Shown one piece after another: positions 1-12,850 of a stretch of 64,000 nt of DNA. Positions within the stretch are counted from its first letter, which is position 1. Every line of letters begins with the position of its first letter. Source of the stretch: Eopsaltria australis (taxonomy: Eukaryota; Chordata; Aves; Passeriformes; Petroicidae); contig JAVTVJ010000846.1 in the NCBI GenBank assembly GCA_034509425.1, forward strand, positions 806,001 through 870,000, given 5' to 3'. The notes below the pieces were generated by a model. The model was not told the origin of the DNA, ran no database searches, and saw nothing but the letters and a program-made list of their open reading frames with translations. The position numbers and the translations under genes are program-made.

Positions 1-83
1 TGTCCCGTTGCATCTTTTCTGATTCATCATACATCATCCAGGCTGGTTTTAGCCTAGTAAAACTGTTGAAAGGTATACCTTTT

Positions 84-112
84 CAAAAAAAAAAAAAAAG
101 AAAAAAAAAGGC
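84..112. repeat. A-rich simple repeat
   Basis: Two A runs (about 15 and 9) separated by a single G, followed by a small GGCCATGGCC palindrome. It could be the old tail of a retrocopy, but no source gene is recognisable next to it on either side. Confidence 0.7.
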
Positions 113-1439
113 CATGGCCACCTGGCCAAGCCTATAAAGGTACAGCAATTTACACATTTTTTTCCTCCATTGTACACAAACATATCAGGAACAAATAGGT
201 GAATTATACAGACCTCTGGCCATAGCCGTTGAGACTGTGATGACATTATGTTAGAAACTCCAGTTTATGGGCTTTGATGATGCTGACAGCTAGTCTGAAA
301 GCCTCACAGAGGTTGACTTAAAAACAGTCAAAATCTACCGGTAAGAAAACTCCACGAGAACCTGCAGCCACAATGAAAACCACCATGATAGCCAAGAAGA
401 TAATCAAAGAAGATGTTCTGCACACAAGAAGATGTTCTTGTTATGGAACATCAAGAGTGTACCAGAAGGAACTTACTTATAATATGTAATTAATTGCTTA
501 TACAGCTAATTGTATTACTGTTTGAATGGTCCTTGTTTGGTAGACAGCCCTGTCATTGTTTGCTAAGCAGCCAATCATAACAAACCACAATAGCTCTGAA
601 GAAGATGTAAGAGTACTAACAGAGAATAATAAAAAACTTTTCTGTCCTTGGATTATAAGCGTGCCGTGTGTCCGTCTCTACTGCGACACCAGACTGGGGA
701 CCAATCTATGTCTTAGATTGCAGACACAGCCATGTAATCATTATTTTCAGTTCCAAGTGTCACAATGAGGCCACCTAAGTTTTAAGAGAGCTTGTAAATA
801 TCTCTATTTTTGAGATAAATCTCCAGTGCTGCAGATAAGGATGTCACACTCCACTAAAAATTATGTGGTTTGTATTTGAGCCAGGCACAGATACACACAC
901 CTATGAGAACATATACACTAGTGATTATTTAGTGACCTTCTGCATGCTTATGCAGGGAGGAAATGGGAGCATCCATTGCAACTCCTAAAGCCTCTGTGAG
1001 GAAAAGTATTCTTTTCTGTTTATCCTGGGTAAAAAGCAGATGGTGAAATCTTTCACATAGTTCTTATCCAGAAAAATGCCTGCTCAGAAACATAGATCCG
1101 TAGAAAATAATATAAAAAGTCTGACTAAAAATGCTATCTCAGAAAGTAGTATATACAGACATCTGCTCGTCTCAGAAACGTATTGAAACAACTTCAAGAA
1201 TTGTTTCTTTCCAAGCAAGGGAATCATACTAAACAGGAAAGTAAGGAAACTCTCAACAGTAGTAAGGAAGATGACACTCTTTCCCCAAGTGTTTCTCAGA
1301 GAAACCTCCTCTGGGGGAAAAGAACTCTCTATTCTAAATTTCTAATATAGCAAAAGATATTTGTTTTTTTATATTACCTTTTCTAGACTGTTGCCTGCCT
1401 GCAGTTCAACCTACTGGCTACTGAGTGCTTTTTATAAGT

Positions 1440-1482
1440 TCTCTCCAAATATTCAGAATGGTATTAGCAATATTTGGAGAGA
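1440..1482. other. Perfect 14-bp stem-loop
   Basis: TCTCTCCAAATATT at 1440-1453 is exactly complementary in reverse to 1469-1482, leaving a 15-base loop. Pairing stops abruptly on both sides. Nothing shows that it is transcribed. It could be a DNA hairpin, a relic of a small inverted-repeat element, or chance. Confidence 0.6.
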
Positions 1483-3835
1483 TGTAAAATCTATAACATG
1501 GTATACTCAACGATCTGACCATATGACCCTGAACATGGTGAGGTAGGGCCAGCACAGTGATGGTCATTTGGGCAGCTAACACACTTTTTTTCTTCTGGGG
1601 CTACCAGTTTCCCAGATTGTCTATTACTTGCAATGAAATCTTGATTAAAAGGCTCTCTTAAATCTGATCTGAATTGAAGCAAGGCCCTGACCACTCCCAA
1701 TTTCAACCCTGTGCTGACATTTTTCAGTGTTTCTGGGAGGATGATTAGACTGTGATGTAATGCTGATATCTGAAGTAATGGGTTCAGAAAAATTGAAGGA
1801 AAAAAATGAGGTGTCACAGATAATGTGATATAAAGTACAATCATACAAATTACATCCAGGAACAGAAAAGAGGAACAGGCATCTCAGTTAGTCAGTATTT
1901 ACAAAAGAGCCACACTTCTGCTGCCATCAGCCTGTAAAACAGAATGTTGCATAAATATAAAATTATTTCTTATCAGTACATCACATCTACTCATGTAGTG
2001 TTGGTTGGCAGCTGCTAGTTAGTAGTCCATGGGACAACAGTGGCATTTTTGGGCATTATTTCACTACAACTGAGTACAGACACTTACACTAGTCTTAGAA
2101 TAGGAAACCTGTCCATGCAAAGGTTCCAGAAATGTACATGCAAATATTTGGGAGCAAGGTCTCATCTGCAAGAATGCAAAACCAATTTGTGGAAAGGTAA
2201 TTCTCACCTCTGTGACTCCCCACTCCCTGGATCTATAAAAAAAAGTGTTTTCTGAGCTAGCCCAATGAATTTATTAATTACACATCTAGTATATAACTAT
2301 AACGACCTTGTACTCCACATGTGGGTGTTTTAAGGCAGTCAAATAACAGCACCAATAGCATTAATTCCTTTGGTAATTACAGTGATCAAAGAAACACAGA
2401 AAAATTGCAGGTTTCAACTGAGGAAACTGCTGGTTGTTTACTCCCTGGGATGTGCTGAGGGACTAATTAGCTAAATCATGATGGGTTTTTGATATCTATG
2501 TGTTTCCTAGAAAATAATTAGTTGTTCCATATAAAAATGAAGAGGTACCAGTTAGATGGATATGCAACATCAGAAATGTGTGGACAGCAGGCTTAAGGTT
2601 CTTGGTTTACTTATTAATGCAGCTTCATTCACATGATGATAAGGCTGCAGCTTTCCTCACTTGCTGTCTCCCAATACAGCCTATTCTGTATCTAAATCTG
2701 GAAGTGCTTTGGCTTCTGCTTACATTCTACTTTGACTTTCTTCTCAAAGACTAATTTTGCTTCTAGCTAATACCAGCACACAAACCACATGGCCCTTTCC
2801 CACTGCTGATCCTGGAAGTTTTTGAGAATTTCAGAGGGCACAACCCGAAAGCACAAGTGTCACTCCAACTCCACCAATCTATCACCATAAGCAAGATCAC
2901 TGCCCAAGTTCAGAGTCCGGAAATATGCTTAGAACTGACCAACTTGCTAGCTGTGATATGATTTAGGAGTTTAGGTGCATTGAGTTCTTTCTACAGTTGT
3001 TAGATATGTTTCCATACCATCTACTAAGTCTTTGGATACTAGAATCTTTCCTTGCTCATTGATGTTGTAATTTTTGCACTGTGCATTTAGAGATGATTAG
3101 TATTTTAGAAAATAGGAAAAATAATTCACTGAAGTGTTGTAAAAGACATAATCTGTGGAGGTTGAGTTGCAGGCAGTGGACCTCTGCGCTCACAAAGGCA
3201 TGCTCAGTCCTGGTGAGGAATGTAAAAAGACAGTAGAGTAGATGCAATTAAGACACATATGACATGCACAAATAAAATATCAACACATGACACTTATAAA
3301 ATGATAAACATAAATGAAAAGCAGTAGATGAGGAAAACGGGTGGAGAAAGTTAGTACAACTTGCCAAACGAAAGAAAAGGCATAATAGCTTTCATTAAAC
3401 AGTGTGATTCAAGCTGAGTACATAACTTCTAGACATTATTTTGTCTCACAAAGGTTAGAGAAAATGCATGTGGATCTCCAAAGAAAACACAAATAGACTG
3501 ATGGCAACAATGAAAACTGAGACTATTGTTTTGTTGTAGTTGTTGAGTGCATTTTGGTTTGTTTCTTACAGAAAGAACTGCCTAAGCAGTTGTTAGAGGC
3601 AGTTGTGTTTCCTCTCTACGTGTGAAACCATTGCAATATATGCAAAAAGAAATTGTATGAAAAGGACCCACGTTACATGGATGATGTACAGTAAAATTCT
3701 TGTCAGAATTGTCTCTAGTTGAGAATAATGAATAACATTCCTGAATTTGGGCAGTGAAAGCAATGGTAAGGAACTTACTATGATTCTGTTTTGCATTAAA
3801 TATCTAAAAGATAGAAAAAAAGAACCCAAAAGTCC

Positions 3836-3975
3836 TAACCTGGTGGTTTGGGGTTGGTTGTTGAATTTGTTGGTTTTGTTTTTTATTTTTCTGGTTAGTT
3901 CTGTTCGTTTTGATGTTTTTGTTTTGGTGTTTGTGTGCTCTTTATTTTTGTTGGGTTTTCGTTAGTTTTGGGTTT
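3836..3975. repeat. G/T-rich low-complexity tract
   Basis: About 140 bases of TTTG, TTTTG and TTGG units with almost no C on the plus strand. It produces an artificial Phe/Leu/Val-rich open frame. Similar tracts on the same strand occur at 11279-11372 and 39709-39822. Confidence 0.8.
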
Positions 3976-6900
3976 TTTACATATGTACAGGATATGGACT
4001 ACGGGGAATAAGAGTAAAATGAAGTCTGGTTGGTTGAAAGGCCTCAGTTCATCAAGATCAGCTCTAGCAGGCTAGGGGACAGCTGCCTGACACTGCATAA
4101 TTGTGTAGAAATGTGTAAGAACAGGCAACTGGAAGATACAATCATCACAGGGAATGAAAGTGGAGGAATATAATTTAAAAACCCCAAACTTTCAAGAGAA
4201 GCATTCAAGACATCCACATATCTATTTTATTGTACCACCTCCTACTCCTCTCCATACTAAACTAATAAGAGTAAGTGGGTAGTAGAAATATCATGGCACG
4301 CTGGGATACTATGACTGCTCTGGATTATTTCAACTAAAGTAACTTCACTTTGCTAAGTATTTCTGCATCAGATACCACACAAAATAACCTTAAATTATTA
4401 AAGGCTAGTCAGAGCAGGGTATAGAAAACTGTATTTCAGAGAAGAGAAACTAGATCATAGAGTTATTCATGGAATAACTCCAAGATAAGGACCCACTACT
4501 TACCAAAATTAGATATACCAATATTAGATATATTAGACTGGTATTAGACCCAGCAATTAAACATAAACATCTGCACTCTGTCCCTTACATCTTCTTATCT
4601 TTCATACTACCTTTTTTTGTCTTTTTACTCCTGCAAGTGCATTGTTTGTTTGTTTGTTTCTTACTAAGTACCTTTATTCAGCTGTATGTGACTGCTTTGG
4701 ATAACAAGAAATGTAAGTGAAATCCTGGTCTTGGCCCCTTAAGTCTTTGTGAGATACTAACCAAGAATTGTTTAGGTGTTTAGGTATTTCTTTCTCACCA
4801 AGAGTTCTTTATGTTTTCATTAAGAAGTGTAACTCACGATGCCAAAACATCGATTGCTCATTAATTTTTTACTGATTCTGTCTTAGTACAGAATAAAAAA
4901 AAGTTGCTGACAGCGTTAGGGGACATCATTCATTCATTGTATCAGAAAACACAGATTGCATTACAGAGCCTTCAGCAAGGATTGCAAGGCTTCATTTGGG
5001 GAAAAGGATATAGGGAACAGAAACTAGCTCAGATTAAAGTGAATGACAGAAAAAAAAAGAAAAGGGTGTAGGGATTCTCCTTCATATCTTGGGCTTTGTG
5101 AAGATTTGAAATTGTTTACTAGGAGCCTGTCCTACCAAGGGAGCAACACTGTAATTTCCCAATGAAATTCTGTGAAATGGCTGTTGATTTTGAATGTGCT
5201 TCATAGTGAAACAGCTGCTACAAATCCTGAAACAGCTGTCCAGATTATGTTTTTGCACATTTGCACTCGAGGGTACCAGTGAGCTTTTATTTAGGATGTA
5301 GTAGTTTGTAAGACAAAAAGGTTAGTGGTCTAATTTCATAGCACCAGATGACAATACACGTGCACATAGTACCTCACTAGTGTTGCTGGATAATGTTGGA
5401 GGTTCTCTGCTTGCTCATGATGCTACAGGAAGACCTGAGGAGCAGTGGAGCATTGGGTGTGGCCTGTTTCTTATTCCAGCATGGATCTAGGACTCCCCTG
5501 CATCTGAACTGTTTCTGGTTCCCAATAATATCTGATACTGCAAATGTACAAAGTCTACGAACAATTAATTAATTAATCAATTAATTTAATTTTTCTGTTT
5601 GCTTGTGCAAAAATGACTTTCCACACTTTATGTCAGTACCCAGGCAAGTATAGTTTTCCTTGCAAATAAACAGGACTGTTTGCTCTGGTCAGTTTCTAAG
5701 ACTACACTACAGAACAGTATGTGGCTAAAAATGCTGCATATCACACCAAAAACGCTTACGAGGAAAACTGTAGTAGTGCAGCAAACACCAACTTCCTCAT
5801 GGTGCATCGAAGTTGCTGCTTTATGTCTTTTCCAGACTACTATAAGAGTTGCATTTATTAATATAAAAGCCCAGTGGATACTTAGCACTCAGAGAAAGCC
5901 TGCTCATAATTTGCTGGCTCTGCAGGAGTCTCTTTATGCTGTGCTGCAGGTTCAGAGCTCTCTGAATTGCATGTATTAATTACATTGCCTACCAGGAAAG
6001 CAGGAGGTTAGCTGGGAAGCTGAGTTAGTAGGATATATCCACCATTAATTTCTGACAGCAAGGCAGTATTGACTTCAGGGACATATTTTTAGGTAATCTA
6101 CATCCCTACACCAACATGGTTAAAGGTTGCTGCAGTGGATCCTGAATAAATCTGTTTCTAGAAATAGGCAGATGATACAATTTTTAGAAAATCAGAGCAA
6201 ATTTTTTTTTTTTCAACTAAGGTAAAACCCTGGTTTTATGAGCTGGGAAAAAAAAGACCCTAGAGCAGATGTTGTTTTTCTTTGATTTCTTTTTCTAGAG
6301 AAAAAACTAGATGAACTTTTCAGCTATTAGCCAGATGCGAGAAGCTGGCTCCAAATGCACAGTAGGACTGCAAAATCATAGGCACTTCAGCAAGGTTGTA
6401 TGTATTTTACCAGTCTTGACTTCTACATGCTCACATGCAAAGCAAATGCTGCTGCACACAACATATTCTCAAAGCTTATTTTCTTGTGTGCATCCAAAAC
6501 TACAGCAACTGGACAGGCATCCATGAATACCCCATGGCAATTCATAGCCCTAGGCAATTGCTCTAATTTTGAAAGCTAAAAATCTAACAACATAACAAGC
6601 TGCTACTGTTAAAATAATTATTGTGGAGCTGAACAGACAAGATGCAGTTTTCAAGACAAATCATTTGGACGTACTAACCCTTGAAGACAAAACTCAAACA
6701 GGCATTTAACACTGAATTTAGCATTCTTTTGTAATTAATTTAAAATATGTATGTTTTAAGCTATTTATGCATTACAGACAAGAACTGAATTCTTGCAAAC
6801 ACTTGAGTCTTTTGTGTTCAGAATTAAGTCTTTTTAGAACATATTCAACGGCCTTTCCTCCCTGGTGGTTGTTTTAAGCAAAAGGCTGGACTCAGGGTGA

Positions 6901-9442
6901 ACTTTGGAGAAGTAGAAGATGAATATAAGATATTGTCTTTAATTTAAAGTACCAGATTACAGCTTCAGCAAGTGCTAGGGAACCCGTGTGAAAATGCTGC
7001 TACAATGGCAGCACATTATAAAAGAGGGTTATGATACAAATGAACAGTTGTTTAGGTTTAGTGTAACTGTAGTGATTCCACAGCCAATGAAAACCACAGT
7101 CTAGGCTTTGATCTGGACTTAGAAAAGAAGTAAATTTGTTTGGTTGTTTAAAATTTGGTGCAAGTTTGTCCTCTAATTAAAGGTCTGAATTTTACAAAGG
7201 GAGAATTGAAGATGATGTCCTTCTATATTATAAACAAATGACATCACTGACTCCATGAAATTATTTCAAATATTTTCAGGACTACTTGAAATACCTGGAT
7301 ATACATGGTAAATAAACTCAGAAGGGCAGAAATCCAGGACTGTTTTCTCATAAGAGCCAAAAAATTAAGTCAGGCATGAGACAAAAATAAAAAGAGAGAG
7401 ATGAACAACTCCAAACTGCAACTGAGGGCTTAAATTAGCTTAAGTGAAGTTAAAGTACTAAAACCAAGAAAGAAAGACTTGTCTACTGATAAGCATCTGC
7501 CTATTTTGTAGAAGAAATCACAGGCATTGAAAAAAAGCATGGACGTTTCCAGGATTAGCATGCAAAAAGCTCAAATGTGCTTTCCATTTTCTATGTTGAA
7601 GATTGGAATTACTTGAGAATCTAATCACACATTATCATTCCCCTGACATCACTAAAATAGGCTCTGTGTCAACAGTTTCAAACCTTGCTTATATATCTCC
7701 TGAGAAGAATCATGCAAACCTGCATGGATGTTAGGTTTATTTAAATTTTGCCACAAGGCACTAGAAACTACATATCAAATCAATTTCAGAATTATTTATA
7801 ATCACTAAGAGTATAAGTCCCAATAGGACTTCTTCCATTTTTACTTTATAATCAGGAAGAAAAGTAAGCAGTACAATGAATTTTTAGATAAACTGCAGAT
7901 TATCTGTTCTTGTAGCTAATCTATTGCAGAACACAGGAACTGAAAACAAAGCAATAACCAGTATTTAGTGGGTTTCTTGCACAAGAGCCAAACAATCAAG
8001 CATCTACATGCTTCCGTCACTATTTTTCCCACTATCTTTAGAATCAGAAAATCCAAGTGGAATACATCCAAAGATGAAACTAGATTGATCCCACTCAGAA
8101 AAGGGCCTGTCTTCACAACAGTCTTATCTGGGCACTCAGAGAACCGTCCCTTGTGTTAAATAGTACTTTTATATATAGCCAAAAGCTGAAGAAATTGAAC
8201 TTCACCGAGAAAATTGTAAAGAAGAAAAATACAAAATGTAGATTAATACTGAATGAGAATTAAAGGAAAACAAGTAAAGATGCTCATAGTGGAGCATTCC
8301 ACTATCAGAAGGACTTAAGACACAAAGGCCAGGTAGCTATTTGCATGAGATAGCGCCAACCCATAGAATCTTACAGAAGATTAAGAGGTTTGTTCTATTT
8401 CCACAGCTTACCAATCAAATAAGACAGTTTCTTACAGAAAAACATTGTGTGCATTTTAACTGATGCAAATCAAGATACACTGTCAAAAACTGTGACTCTA
8501 TGTGCATACAAAAATCATCTTCAGCAAAACCTTTAGTATCTCATGATGCTGGGGGAAGGGAAGGTGTCTTCTGCTTGATCTGTGCTGTCTGTATCAAGGC
8601 AGCACTGTGAACAAATGCTGAGGAAGTGTTCTGCTTCCCTTACAACTCAACAACACAAGAGAATATAAAATCTATCCTCAAGGATGGCATGTTCTGTAGC
8701 AACTGTTCTAATGTTCATGGGTTTGTGAGATCAAACATTTTCACTGAAGTAACTGATAATTTGCAGACTGACAAAGAGAACTATAGCCACACTGAGTGAA
8801 ATAATAATGATATAAATTGAAAGCATCTGAGAAAATAGAAGGGTTTTGGTCCCAATAGCTATCTGTAAAGCATGTAAAATGTCATCTCAAAAGTTTCTTA
8901 TTTGAAACAGCTAAAAGGAAACTGTATTAGTTTGCCCTTTTTCAAATAATATGGGGATTTTATTTTCCATTTAGCTACAGCTGGTAAAATATATTGCAAC
9001 TTACTACAACAGCCAGTTGTAGTTCAGTGTTATTCCAGAGTCCAAAATTATCTTAACTAATTTGATCATTATTTGAGTCATCTAAAGTGATCATCCTGAA
9101 TAAAAACTTACTTGCATGTGATTGTCAGAAAATTAGAAATTACTGAGATGACAAAGCTAAAGTTGTTGGTAACAGAAATATCAACAGTTTTCTCACAGGT
9201 TAAATGAGCACCAAAATCATGAAATGTCATTGGAAAATGTGTGGAGAGTAACATCTGATCTCAGTGTCCAAATGATCCATTCTATCAACCCTAAGAGGTG
9301 TAAGAGGCAAAAAGGCAAAGCCTGTATTTGTCACAGGTGTAAAAAGAATGCTATCTCCGAAATTACTTCCAAATCTTCAGAGTCAACATTTATATAGCTG
9401 ACTTTGACTTAGATTTTGGTATAAAACATGACAGTACAGAAC
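3976..9442. other. AT-rich unique sequence, no gene seen
   Basis: No recognisable coding region or interspersed repeat. Small features are an 8-bp stem with a 5-base loop at 4460-4480, a short TTTG repeat at 4643-4660 and an ATTA-type repeat at 5562-5592. An open frame of 99 codons on the plus strand at 5680-5979 overlaps one on the other strand and shows no known domain. Confidence 0.55.
5562..5592. repeat. ATTA simple repeat
   Basis: Tandem AATT/TTAA units, imperfect, about 30 bases. No gene context. Confidence 0.7.
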
Positions 9443-9671
9443 ACAATCACAGAATCAGCTAGGATGGAAAACACCTTTGAGATCATCAAGTCCAACCTAT
9501 GACCCAACACCACCTTATCAACTGTGCCATGTCCAGTCTTTCCTTAGACACCTGCAGGGACAGTGACTCCACCACTTCCCTGGGCAGCCTATTCCAATGC
9601 CCAATCACCCTTTCTGTGAAGAAACTCTTCCTAATATCTAACTTAAACCTCTCCTGACACAGCTTAAGAAT
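9443..9671 (-). mobile_element. CR1 LINE, 3' end fragment
   Basis: Read on the minus strand, this is the last roughly 230 bases of a CR1 LINE (a non-LTR retrotransposon). Its 3' terminus lies at the low coordinate, where the CR1 direct-repeat motif appears as TCACAGAATCA at about 9447-9457. Next come the typical terminal phrases: GGTTGGACTTGATGATCTC on the minus strand, then the antisense of the conserved segment about accumulated failure to keep reading frame (TTTCTGTGAAGAAACTCTTC on the plus strand, 9612-9631). The copy is 5'-truncated, as usual for CR1, and has no open frame. Divergence by eye suggests an old, dead copy. Confidence 0.93.
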
Positions 9672-12215
9672 GTATCCTCTACAAACAGCGGAGAGCTTAA
9701 CCTAGAACAATCTCACTCAAGAAAAGTAAAAGAAACTATATGACCTGCCAAAGTCAGAAAGGAAGAAGGCAGACAGGTAGGCAATAGCATTCACTCACCC
9801 TAAATCACACCCTGATGTCTACAATAAAAGGAAAGGCAACACCTCTCTCTATTTTATTAGACAGAAACTTCTTTTAGTCTATTAGTTATTTATAACTTCT
9901 GGAGACTGCAATATCAACTCAGTTTTTTAAAAAAGGGAGGGTGTAAAAATATTATTTTATTTAAGTCCTCAAAGTTCAGCATGAACCCAAGTGATAAATT
10001 TCAGAATAATTTTGTTTGTACTTTCTGCCCCATTTTAGTGAAAACATTCAAAGAGAAATAAAAAATACTTAGTAAACTACCAATATTTCATCGAAGAAAG
10101 AGAAACAAAAGATAAGCCTCTTACAAAGATGTAGCTTTCAGGGATATGTTGTAAAATAGTCTTTTTGAACATCAACCACAAGATTTTGTTTACAATAGGC
10201 TTACTTCTTATTTCCTCACAATCTGTTTGAAGTTCTATAAAAGCCAGAATTCTTTTGATAAGTAATATTCATGGAACAGATTAAGGTTTTTCTATGATGA
10301 AGAAAATTCCAAATACATGCTTTTGTTAAAAATAGAAATATTTTTAAGGGGCTCTCTCCCAGAGAGAGACACATCTATTGAAATTTTTTCAGTAGAGAGA
10401 TGAGAGAGAGCTGATAATATATGGGCATGAATACAGCCAATGTATTCAGAACTGTTTTAGAAGAGGCTATGGATATTTTCCATACCTGACTGCCTTTTTC
10501 TAGTCAACTCATGACCTGCAATTTCCTTGTTATTTTTCCCCTGGACAAAGATTTCTAACCAAGCCGAAGTAATCATCATTAGGGCAAACATTATGAAAGT
10601 AGAAAACACAGTAAGCAGCTTTTGATTAATTTATTCTATAATTGCAGTTGCTTTCTTTTGACTGAAAAAACCCCTCAATCAAGGACACCACTAAATTTTA
10701 AGGTATTAGGTTGAGAAGTCCTTTTGGAACTGGTACTAACCATGTCACAGCCTGTATTTAGAGACCCCATTTCACCTGTAGATATTCACAGTGTGTAAAT
10801 GAAAAGTGGAAATTAAATATTAGCAGTCACGCTAACAGCATAGCCAATTTTTGCTCACCTAATTCCAAACACTGTAGAATTAGAAAGTAGCAGCTACATT
10901 GGCAGGGCTCACTGTGGTGCTGCTATGGTGTCCAGGAAAGTTCCCTTTCTTTTTTGGATCCTCTCTTGTAATTTGCTTGCACCCTAACCTAGATGTCTTT
11001 CCTCTCTGAAGCCTTATTTGCTGATAGGAAAATCCACTACAAGTAACAAGGATGACATGAAGAAAACCTGTTTCTGGAAGGTCCCATGGGAGACTGTTCA
11101 CCCTATCCAGCCCCTTCCCACAGCTCACTGCTGCCAAAATATCTCCTGAGTGGTTTCTGTACAACAGAGCCTTTGTGGTACAAAGTGGTCTGCAACTCTT
11201 CCTCACCAAGCACTTTCCTTTGCTTATTTGTCACATCCAATTTTTAGCCATTCATCAATCCCTTTCTCTTGTTAAGCGGTTTTGTTTATGAAAGTTGTTG
11301 CTTAGTGGTTTGTTTTTTGTTGTTGTTGTGTTTTTTGGGGTTTTTTTGGGGGTTTTTTTGGGTGTTTTTTGCTGCATGTCCACTTCTGGAAGTGTATTAG
11401 TTAATGAAAATACTGATAAAACCTACAGAAAGTGAAGACTTCCAATACATATAGATGACTACCCAGTTCGGCCAGCCAAAGAATATTGGTCCTCTTTCTT
11501 CCAGGGGAAAAGTATGTGGCAGTAGAAAGAAAAGAGCTTCTGACTACAGAGGAATAAAAAACTGGCAGAAATCCTCCAGGTTAGGAGCTACCAATGACAA
11601 GTTCATCCTTAGACAAGGGAAATATCATGTCCCTAAAATTGGAGAGGCAACGCTGTGAATGAATGTTTTATGTCACTCAAAGAATCATCAGCAAAGATGT
11701 TGGCAAAAGCAGTTTTAATATAGTGGCAGCATGACAGAATTCATTGCCAAGGTCCACTCTATGGCTTATTAGACAGTTAAAGCATGTGGAGAAAAATCTA
11801 AAACCAACCAATCCAAACCCAAAATCAATGTCAAATGATCTATGCAGAGGCTGGGGATGGGAAAATGGTAAGGTGGTAAAAGGTAAGGATAAAAAGGAAT
11901 GAGGAAGACCTTTTTCTTTTTTTAATTGAATCACAAGGTTCAGAGTTTGGCATGCCCTTGCCAAACTTGACCAAGGATTTAGACTTCTAGCACTGAGCAG
12001 ATAGTCTAATTTAAATAATTTAACAAAATATTCAATAGAATTTATATAAGCACAACAGTAACTCAGTTAAAGGCCTAACTTTTCAATCTAAAGTACTTAA
12101 GAATCTAATAGGAAATCTATTTATTTGCTCTAGCACATTCAGCCTCACACACCCAGATGTCTAAAGGAGTATGTACAAGGCATAGAGCTGTAAAAATTCC
12201 TCTCAAGTTCAGTGA
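9672..12215. other. AT-rich unique sequence, no gene seen
   Basis: No recognisable repeat apart from the G/T tract at 11279-11372. A segment at 10351-10411 holds GA/CT-rich arms that could pair. An open frame of 109 codons on the minus strand at 10880-11209 is the longest here and has no known domain. Confidence 0.5.
11279..11372. repeat. G/T-rich low-complexity tract
   Basis: TTTG and TTG units followed by G4, G5 and G3 runs separated by runs of seven T, near 11337-11362. Only three G runs of three or more are close together, so this falls short of a standard four-run G-quadruplex motif. Confidence 0.8.
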
Positions 12216-12850
12216 AACACTGACACCAGATGCCTCTGCACCTTCTCAGTGGGCCAAGGGTTGAGCCTTGAGGAGTGAGGGTATCAGCCCAGGCTCCATT
12301 GGCAGAGTTTGGCTTCAGTCACAAACCTGGGAGTTCACTGGCTCTGATGTGTATGTTTTAACCTGGGGAAATCTGTGGCCATCCCACATGTGATGAAGCC
12401 AGCTGGACTGGTGAGGCCAGGAGCACAGCTGCTCCTGACAGGGGCTGTCTGAAGTAGAAAACCTTTGTGCTGAAAAGTGGAAAGTTGCTCCTCTTGTAGA
12501 GCAGCTTGCTGAGTTGTGGGGTGGGTGCAGAGTGACGCATGTTGGACAGGGCAGAAAGGTGTGCTGCGAGACCCCAGAAGAGACTGCATGATGAAATGGA
12601 AGGGGTCCTCGAGCACGGGGGAACCAGGGGTGCAGCCTTCCTGCAGTGGCAGGAGTGGGGGCAGGATCCATGGGGAGAGGGTGTTTCTCCTGCTGTTACC
12701 TGGCTGGGATACCATAGTTCAGAGCTGCCTCAAAAACTCTGAGCAGCTGCAGGTGCTCAGGAAAAGGATGAGTTGTTGCAAGGGAAAAACATGAGGGACA
12801 TTGGCAACAGTGGGATCCAGGCCACACCTCCTGTGAGTACCACTGAGAGC
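12216..12850. other. GC-rich island, unidentified
   Basis: About 630 bases clearly richer in G and C than the flanks. Because stop codons are rare in it, long frames overlap on both strands: 126 and 118 codons on minus, 92 on plus. None shows a known domain, start context or splice pattern that would favour one of them. It does not match the CR1 or ERVL-like LTR segments elsewhere in the window. It may be an old or lineage-specific retrotransposon piece, or an isolated GC-rich element. I cannot name it. Confidence 0.4.

Larger units (their letters stand above)
1..3835. other. AT-rich unique sequence, no gene seen
   Basis: Open frames here are short, overlap on both strands and match nothing I know. 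An A-rich run sits at 84-112, directly after a near-perfect palindrome at 66-86 (perfect core 69-82). The only other structure I see is the stem-loop at 1440-1482, listed separately. No repeat family is recognisable. Confidence 0.6.

Noticed and set aside
84..250. Processed pseudogene ending in a poly(A) tail
   Set aside because: No coding similarity on either side of the A run and no target duplication seen.
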